Source: Nitrospiria bacterium (GTDB lineage Bacteria; Nitrospirota; Nitrospiria; Nitrospirales; UBA8639). Taken from it: a DNA stretch of 10,736 nucleotides. Under the pieces are notes generated by a model. It saw only the letters and a program-made list of their open reading frames with translations. It was not told where the DNA came from and did no database searches. The DNA lies in contig JAUIKP010000065.1 in NCBI GenBank assembly GCA_030430725.1, forward strand, positions 1 through 10,736, read 5' to 3'. This document shows, one piece after another, positions 5,030 through 10,736 of this stretch; positions within the stretch are counted from its first letter, which is position 1; each line of letters opens with the position of its first letter. The position numbers and the translations under genes were made by a program.

Positions 5030-6973
5030 TTGAGGACTGTCTTACTCAAATATGTGTTGCTGCGAACCCTATTGTGTCTCATACTGGGAAGCTTGGCATC
5101 GCTGTTGGACCAGGGATGGTGGCTCTTCAGAGGCGGAAACACCAACCTGGCTTTTGCTCAATACATTTCAGCTTCCCCTCTTCTGGATCAGGCAAAATTG
5201 GAACTGGAGGCAGATAATCCTGCAGCCGCCATAACGACTCTCGAGACGTTGATTGATTCATTCCCGCCCCCGGAGATCCTGGAAGAAGCCTACTTATTGC
5301 AAGCAACCGCACTGAAACATGATCACCAACCGACTGATGCCCTTTCGGTCCTGAAGCAACTCCTGGAAGAATTTCCCTATTCGCGTTCCTCAAACTCGGC
5401 CCGGGTCTTAATGGCCGAACTCTATATCGAATTACAGAACTATGACCCTGCCCTGGATCAATTGTATCAGGCATTAGATTATGCCACTGATTTTGACCTA
5501 CGCCGGTCCATCTTCCAATTGATTCGTCAAACCGAGTTAAACAATCACAACCCCCTGGGTGCGGTAAAAGCCCTGTTAAATGAAATGAGTCTGGTCGATC
5601 AGACGGAACGGGTCGAATTAGAAAGCCTCACGCAAACCCTGATTCTGCAACAGTTAGACGAACCTGCGCTCCAGGAACTGGTTGAAGGGTATTCCTCACG
5701 CTATCCGGGTGATATCGCAACCATCCGGTTGATTGAACTGCATACTGCCCACGGGGATGAGGTCCTCGCCGAACGGGATATCCGTGGATTTCTCAAACGC
5801 TTTCCCAACCACCCCTATGCTCAAACGGCGATGGCCCTTCTGCAATCATTTATCAGCAAGATCAAATTTCATTCACATATTTTGGCAGCCGCCCTGCCTT
5901 TTTCCGGTCCCATGAAAACCTATGGCACGGATTCGTTAAACGGGATTCGACTCGCTCTCGAAATCGGCAAGGAACAATGGGGCCTGACCTCGGTTGGACT
6001 GGTCGTCAAAGACACCACAGCCCTCACCGCCCCGTTACGCGTCGAAATACAACAAATGCTTGATGAATTTCGGCCGCTTGCAGTCGTAGGGCCCTTATTA
6101 TCCCGTGAGATACAGGGACTCGGCCGACTTCCTGATGACTATGCCACACCCTTTATTACCCCTTCATCCACCCTCTTAAATGTGCGGCAGTTTGGATCAT
6201 TTTGGTTTAGTACCGCCATGACCTCATCCGTCCAGGCCAAACGCCTCGTGGAATATGCCGTCCTAAAACTGGGATACCACCGATTTGGCATTATTTACCC
6301 CCAAACAGCTTATGGACAAGAAATGGCTGATATGTTTGCGAAGGAAGTGGTGCACTCCGGCGGGGAGGTGATCGCCTCCGAAGGGTATGCCGAGGAACAG
6401 ACCGATATTGGTAAACAATTACGCGACTTGAAGGAGAAAGACCTGGCCAAATACGGCACCACCGAAACTGAAAAAACTCGAACCGGGGAGGATCGCACGG
6501 TCTACACACCGGGATTGGACGCCGTGTTTGTCCCAGGACAGCCCGTACACTTGGCCCTCATTGCGGCACAACTGGCATTTTATGACATAAATGTGCCGAT
6601 TTTGGGCGGCAATAGCTGGCATAACCCTGAGTTGTTTCGGTGGGCCAAACACGATCTGGACGGCCACATTTTCGTTGATGGGTTTTTCCCCAACAGCCCG
6701 GACCCAAATATTCAGATGTTTGTTCAGCGATACCGCAATCAGTTCCAAAAAGATCCATCCCTCTTTGCCTTCCAAGCTTACGATGCGACAACCATGGTGA
6801 TGGAAACCATCCGTCAGGGCGCTCAATCCGGACAAGGGGTCTGGGACCAACTTGTGCGACGCTCTGACCTGCCAGCGTTGAGCGGATTTGCCTCTTTTAG
6901 TTCCGCCGGCATTCTGAACCGGAGGCTCTACCTCCTACAAGTCAAAAACAAGACCTTCACCCAACTCAACTAA
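5030..6973 (+). CDS. Exported LpoA-like protein: TPR domain fused to a type-I periplasmic-binding domain (ABC-substrate-binding / PBP-activator family)
   Basis: The open frame extends upstream to a TTG at 4868, but I choose TTG 5030 (647 residues). AGGTG lies eight bases before it, it begins a signal sequence, and the likely promoter is downstream of 4868. Residues about 2-26 are basic then hydrophobic (LLKYVLLRTLLCLILGSL), with a plausible cleavage at AFA-Q near 43; there is no lipobox. Residues about 48-275 form TPR-like helical hairpins (AYLLQATAL, SARVLMAELYIELQNYDPALDQLYQAL, RFPNHPYAQTA). Residues about 282-645 match the type-I periplasmic-binding fold: ILAAALPFSGPMKTYG, GLVVKDT, LAVVGPL, TPFITPSST, FGIIYPQTAYGQEMA, VDGFFPNSPDP and AFQAYDATTMV. 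This TPR-plus-PBP order matches LpoA, which activates peptidoglycan synthase PBP1A from the outer membrane in gammaproteobacteria. An amino-acid-transporter receptor is the alternative, but no permease or ATPase genes adjoin. The protease gene begins 5 bases downstream. Confidence 0.85.
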   Translation: MRTVLLKYVLLRTLLCLILGSLASLLDQGWWLFRGGNTNLAFAQYISASPLLDQAKLELEADNPAAAITTLETLIDSFPPPEILEEAYLLQATALKHDHQPTDALSVLKQLLEEFPYSRSSNSARVLMAELYIELQNYDPALDQLYQALDYATDFDLRRSIFQLIRQTELNNHNPLGAVKALLNEMSLVDQTERVELESLTQTLILQQLDEPALQELVEGYSSRYPGDIATIRLIELHTAHGDEVLAERDIRGFLKRFPNHPYAQTAMALLQSFISKIKFHSHILAAALPFSGPMKTYGTDSLNGIRLALEIGKEQWGLTSVGLVVKDTTALTAPLRVEIQQMLDEFRPLAVVGPLLSREIQGLGRLPDDYATPFITPSSTLLNVRQFGSFWFSTAMTSSVQAKRLVEYAVLKLGYHRFGIIYPQTAYGQEMADMFAKEVVHSGGEVIASEGYAEEQTDIGKQLRDLKEKDLAKYGTTETEKTRTGEDRTVYTPGLDAVFVPGQPVHLALIAAQLAFYDINVPILGGNSWHNPELFRWAKHDLDGHIFVDGFFPNSPDPNIQMFVQRYRNQFQKDPSLFAFQAYDATTMVMETIRQGAQSGQGVWDQLVRRSDLPALSGFASFSSAGILNRRLYLLQVKNKTFTQLN

Positions 6974-6978
6974 GCAAC

Positions 6979-7701
6979 ATGGATTCCCTTTCCTCTATTC
7001 TCTATAACCTTTCTTTCATGTTGGTTCCACTCATGGCCGCCGTGGTATTACACGAATGCGCCCATGGGTGGGTCGCAAATTTCTTTGGAGACCAGACTGC
7101 CAAAAACCTGGGACGACTCACCATCAATCCCATCCCGCACATCGACCTGTATGGAAGCATCATTGTGCCACTGATGTTGTCTCTGATACCGGGAGGGTTT
7201 GTGTTTGGTTGGGCCAAACCCGTTCCAGTGAATCCTGCACAACTCCATAATCCCAGACGAGACATGGCGTTTGTGGCTGCGGCTGGACCACTCATGAATC
7301 TGTTTTTGGCCATTATCAGTAGCTTGTTGCTCGCCCTGTTGCTTTATCTCGACCCCACCCTCCAAGCCAACTGGCCTCCCCAGCCGGGAGTTGAACCACG
7401 CAGAGACCTTCTCGGCATGATCCTGGTTCCCCTCACGGCCATGGCCTTGTCTTCCATGATCATTAATATCGTGTTATTTTCGTTCAATCTTCTGCCGGTT
7501 CCTCCGTTGGATGGGAGCCGGGTCCTCCGTAGCCTCCTCCCGGGCAGATCCTCGGAAATCTTAAACCGGTTGGAACCCTATGGGATGTTTCTAATTTTGG
7601 GACTCCTGATGCTGAATTCGTATATCCCCATCATAAGTGGCTTTATCTTCATGGTGTTTCAAATATTTCAACGCCTTTTTTTACCTGCGTTCATAACTTA
7701 A
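6979..7701 (+). CDS. Site-2 protease family membrane zinc metallopeptidase (M50), 240 aa
   Basis: This is an integral-membrane intramembrane protease of the compact bacterial S2P type without PDZ domains. The zinc motif HECAH is at residues 25-29 (H25, H29 ligands, E26 catalytic) inside the first hydrophobic segment. The third ligand is in NLLPVPPLDG at 170-179 (D178). The family-typical FGWAKPVPVNP is at 76-86. Hydrophobic segments lie at about 10-26, 60-75, 97-124, 146-172 and 203-232. S2P enzymes cleave transmembrane segments, often releasing anti-sigma factors or clearing signal peptides; no substrate gene is visible here. It begins 5 bases after the LpoA-like stop with no good ribosome binding site, so translational coupling is likely, and trpS follows 20 bases later. 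Such S2P-trpS adjacency is common in several phyla. Confidence 0.93.
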   Translation: MDSLSSILYNLSFMLVPLMAAVVLHECAHGWVANFFGDQTAKNLGRLTINPIPHIDLYGSIIVPLMLSLIPGGFVFGWAKPVPVNPAQLHNPRRDMAFVAAAGPLMNLFLAIISSLLLALLLYLDPTLQANWPPQPGVEPRRDLLGMILVPLTAMALSSMIINIVLFSFNLLPVPPLDGSRVLRSLLPGRSSEILNRLEPYGMFLILGLLMLNSYIPIISGFIFMVFQIFQRLFLPAFIT

Positions 7702-7721
7702 CGAGAACCGGAATCCAGACT

Positions 7722-8705
7722 ATGACCACACGAGTACTCAGCGGCATGCAACCGAGCGGGCTCATGCATTTAGGCAATCTTCTTGGGGCGCTGGAAAATT
7801 GGAAATCCTTACAAGCCCAATACGAATGTTATTTTTTTGTGGCCGACTGGCATGCCATGTCGACAAATTATGCCGACACCGGCCGGATTAAAGAATTCAC
7901 ACAGGAATTGCTGATTGATTGGCTGGCGGCCGGCATTGATCCGGATAGGGCTACGGTGTTTGTCCAATCCAGTATTCCCGAACATGCGATTCTCCATTTG
8001 CTGTTCTCGATGATTGTGCCTATTCCCTGGTTGGAGCGAAATCCTACGTATAAGGAAAAACAGGAGGAGATTAAAGAAAAAGATCTTTCCACCTATGGAT
8101 TTTTGGGCTATCCGGTGCTCCAGGCGGCGGACATTCTTTTATACAAACCCGATGTCGTCCCGGTCGGCAAAGATCAGCTTCCCCATTTGGAACTCACCCG
8201 GGAAATAGGCCGCCGATTTAACAATCTCTATTCGCCGGTGTTTCCTGAACCCAAGGAACATCTCACACAATTTCCCAAAGTCATGGGTACCGACGGACGC
8301 AAAATGAGCAAAAGTTATAACAATACGATCAATCTTTCCGATACCGAGCCGGTCGTTCGACACAAGCTCAAAACCATGGTGACGGATCCGGCACGCGTTC
8401 GCCGGACTGACAAGGGCAATCCCGACGTCTGTCCGGTATTCGATTTTCACAAAATTTATTCCTCTGCCGACGTCATTAAACAAGTTGACCAGGATTGCCG
8501 CACCGCTGCCATAGGATGCATCGATTGCAAGCGCCAAGTGGCCGACGCCATGGTGGAACGCTACGGACCGATGTGGGACAAACGGGCCACCATACTTCAA
8601 CACCCTGAACAGACGCAGGAAATTGTAGAAGAAGGACGAAAACGTGCCTCTCACGTGGCACACGAGACGATGCAGGAAGTGAAAACCGCGATGAAAATTC
8701 TCTAG
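7722..8705 (+). CDS. trpS: Tryptophanyl-tRNA synthetase (327 aa), four-cysteine Fe-S type
   Basis: This cytoplasmic class Ic synthetase charges tRNA(Trp) with tryptophan using ATP. The HIGH-type motif is HLGN (16-19), after GMQPSG at 8-13. The KMSKS loop is intact at 194-198. The tryptophan-pocket and dimer segments (VADWHAMST, 40-48; FLGYPVLQAADILLY, 127-141; VPVGKDQLPHLELTR, 146-160) are standard, and the length is normal for bacterial TrpRS. Cysteines C237, C259, C266 and C269 form C-x21-C-x6-C-x2-C in the C-terminal anticodon-binding region. This is the arrangement known to hold a [4Fe-4S] cluster in Thermotoga maritima TrpRS, where the first spacing is 22 as I recall it. ATG 7722 has only a weak Shine-Dalgarno (CCGGAA). 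It is probably cotranscribed with the two genes upstream. No T-box or trp attenuator is seen, since the gene is internal to the operon. Confidence 0.97.
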   Translation: MTTRVLSGMQPSGLMHLGNLLGALENWKSLQAQYECYFFVADWHAMSTNYADTGRIKEFTQELLIDWLAAGIDPDRATVFVQSSIPEHAILHLLFSMIVPIPWLERNPTYKEKQEEIKEKDLSTYGFLGYPVLQAADILLYKPDVVPVGKDQLPHLELTREIGRRFNNLYSPVFPEPKEHLTQFPKVMGTDGRKMSKSYNNTINLSDTEPVVRHKLKTMVTDPARVRRTDKGNPDVCPVFDFHKIYSSADVIKQVDQDCRTAAIGCIDCKRQVADAMVERYGPMWDKRATILQHPEQTQEIVEEGRKRASHVAHETMQEVKTAMKIL

Positions 8706-8753
8706 CAACCTGACATCGCACAATCCCCGGGCACCTCCTGAAAAGGAATATTT

Positions 8754-8800
8754 GTACTTTCAGAGCAGAGATCAATCTCACGTTGCTCAGTCCAAAGTAC
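8754..8800 (+). other. Three-tier nested stem-loop, possible structured RNA or 3'-end element
   Basis: Three inverted pairs nest in the correct order: GTACTTT (8754-8760) with AAAGTAC (8794-8800), GAGCA (8763-8767) with TGCTC (8784-8788), and GAGA (8768-8771) with TCTC (8776-8779) closing a TCAA loop. The inner two stack continuously on the 5' side with a 4-base bulge on the 3' side, and a small internal loop separates the outer stem. The total is 16 pairs in 47 bases, about 50 bases after the trpS stop. There is no U-run after it, so it is not a standard terminator. Confidence 0.45.
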
Positions 8801-8907
8801 CAACAAAGAAACCATGTTCAGGGGGAATCCGTGACTTTACAAAGGCTACTTGCTGTCACAACCCTGGCACACAAGCAATTTTCTTGAGTCAGACGTACGA
8901 TATTTTC

Positions 8908-8936
8908 TTGACTTCATGCTACTGTGAAATTACGAT
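8908..8936 (+). promoter_or_regulatory. Sigma70-type promoter for the gap-pgk operon
   Basis: TTGACT (8908-8913), a 17-base spacer, and TACGAT (8931-8936) give a near-consensus -35 and a fair -10 at optimal spacing. Transcription would start near 8943, leaving a leader of about 46 bases before the gap ATG. Confidence 0.65.
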
Positions 8937-8976
8937 CATATACCGATGAAAGTTTCCCTTATTTTCATTTAGTTAG

Positions 8977-9993
<1,017 letters not shown>

Positions 9994-10068
9994 ATATCGC
10001 AGCACCGTAGAAGTACCCGGCTTTCCCCCACGAAATTCAGCCATCGGCATCGGAAGGGAATGGAAGGC

Positions 10069-10736
10069 ATGAAGCATTTAAAAAAACAAACCATTGATCA
10101 GGTTGACCTCCGCAACAAACGCGTACTTATTCGTGTGGATTTTAATGTCCCCCTTGATGACTCCTGCCAAATCACGGACGATTCCAGAATTCGGGCCGCT
10201 CTTCCCACCATCAACCGTGCTGTAGATGAAAACGCTGTCGTCATTCTGTGTTCCCACTTGGGACGCCCAGATGGAACCATCAATCAGACTCTCAGCCTGG
10301 CTCCCGTAGCCAAGCGCCTCCAGCGCCTCTTAAACAAACCGGTTGAATTTGTTGCCGATTGCATTGGGCCGGCCGTTGAAGCTGTCGTTAACCAAGCCAA
10401 GCCCGGTGACGTAGTGGTATTAGAAAACTTGCGTTTCCATCCGGAAGAAGAAAAAAACGACGATCAGTTCTCGGCACAATTGGCCTCCTTGACAGATGTC
10501 TACATCAATGACGCATTTGGAACCGCCCACCGGTCTCATGCCTCAACCGTCGGCATCACCAAATATGTCAAAGTATCTGCAGCAGGATTTCTGATGAAAC
10601 GAGAAGTCGAAGCCCTGGAAGGCACAGTGGAGAACCCCGTTCGGCCGTTTGTGGCTATTTTGGGAGGGGCCAAGGTTTCAGGAAAAATCGGGGTCATTGA
10701 AAATCTTGGCAAGGTGGTCGATAAAGTCATCATCGG
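10069..10736 (+). CDS. pgk: Phosphoglycerate kinase, N-terminal 222 residues (partial)
   Basis: This enzyme transfers phosphate between 1,3-bisphosphoglycerate and ADP, the step after GAPDH. The frame is open to the right edge, about 55% of a typical 390-400 residue enzyme. Landmarks are RVDFNVPL (22-29), DDSRIRAALPTI (37-48), the substrate-binding SHLGRP (62-67), LENLRFHPEEE (118-128), INDAFGTAHRSHAS (146-159) and the hinge/ATP-side GGAKVSGKIGVI (199-210). Key basic residues R23, H63, R66, R122 and R155 are present. I start at ATG 10069 because GGAAGGG lies about ten bases upstream. The in-frame ATG at 10060 would add three residues but sits only two bases from that site. No promoter is seen in the gap-pgk spacer, so cotranscription with gap is likely. 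Confidence 0.97.
   Translation, partial: MKHLKKQTIDQVDLRNKRVLIRVDFNVPLDDSCQITDDSRIRAALPTINRAVDENAVVILCSHLGRPDGTINQTLSLAPVAKRLQRLLNKPVEFVADCIGPAVEAVVNQAKPGDVVVLENLRFHPEEEKNDDQFSAQLASLTDVYINDAFGTAHRSHASTVGITKYVKVSAAGFLMKREVEALEGTVENPVRPFVAILGGAKVSGKIGVIENLGKVVDKVII

Noticed and set aside
8139..8723. A 194-residue open frame on the minus strand opposite trpS
   Set aside because: It lies wholly antisense to an intact, motif-complete trpS, has no recognisable domain, and its composition is that of a shadow frame.

Overview
The window reads as ordinary chromosome from a free-living, Gram-negative-type bacterium. I tentatively favour the Nitrospirota, possibly a marine Nitrospira-like lineage. The reasons are the roughly even GC content by eye, the gene order (LpoA-like TPR/periplasmic-binding protein, site-2 protease, trpS, then gap and pgk) and a TrpRS of the iron-sulfur type. 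That placement is inference; no rRNA or other definitive marker lies in the window.

Layout. Positions 1-540 (minus) hold the first 180 residues of a histone-deacetylase-family zinc amidohydrolase whose 3' end is off the left edge. It diverges from a small two-TPR protein (756-1076, plus). A 253-residue protein with a PD-(D/E)XK-nuclease-like core follows on the minus strand (1116-1877). Next comes a minus-strand set read right to left: XerD-type tyrosine recombinase (3849-4778), a 61-residue zinc-ribbon protein (3544-3729), an exported flavodoxin-fold protein (2821-3468) and a 234-residue protein I do not recognise (2106-2810). The last two are tightly coupled, with a 10-base gap and the ribosome binding site overlapping the stop.

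The right half is all plus strand. A secreted LpoA-like protein (TPR domain plus type-I periplasmic-binding domain, 5030-6973) is followed after 5 bases by a membrane site-2 protease (6979-7701), and after 20 bases by tryptophanyl-tRNA synthetase (7722-8705). These three form a likely operon from an extended -10 promoter near 4900. After a 283-base gap holding a long nested stem-loop and a good sigma70-type promoter, the glycolytic genes gap (8989-9993) and pgk (from 10069, cut by the right edge) form a second operon.

I see no mobile element, CRISPR array, tRNA, rRNA or prophage. No wholly new system is evident. The best leads are: a four-cysteine [4Fe-4S]-type motif in TrpRS with one spacer residue fewer than the pattern I recall; a flavodoxin-like protein carrying a signal peptide; a dif-like palindrome beside the xer gene; the nested hairpin between trpS and gap; and three short palindromes packed between xerD and the zinc-ribbon gene.
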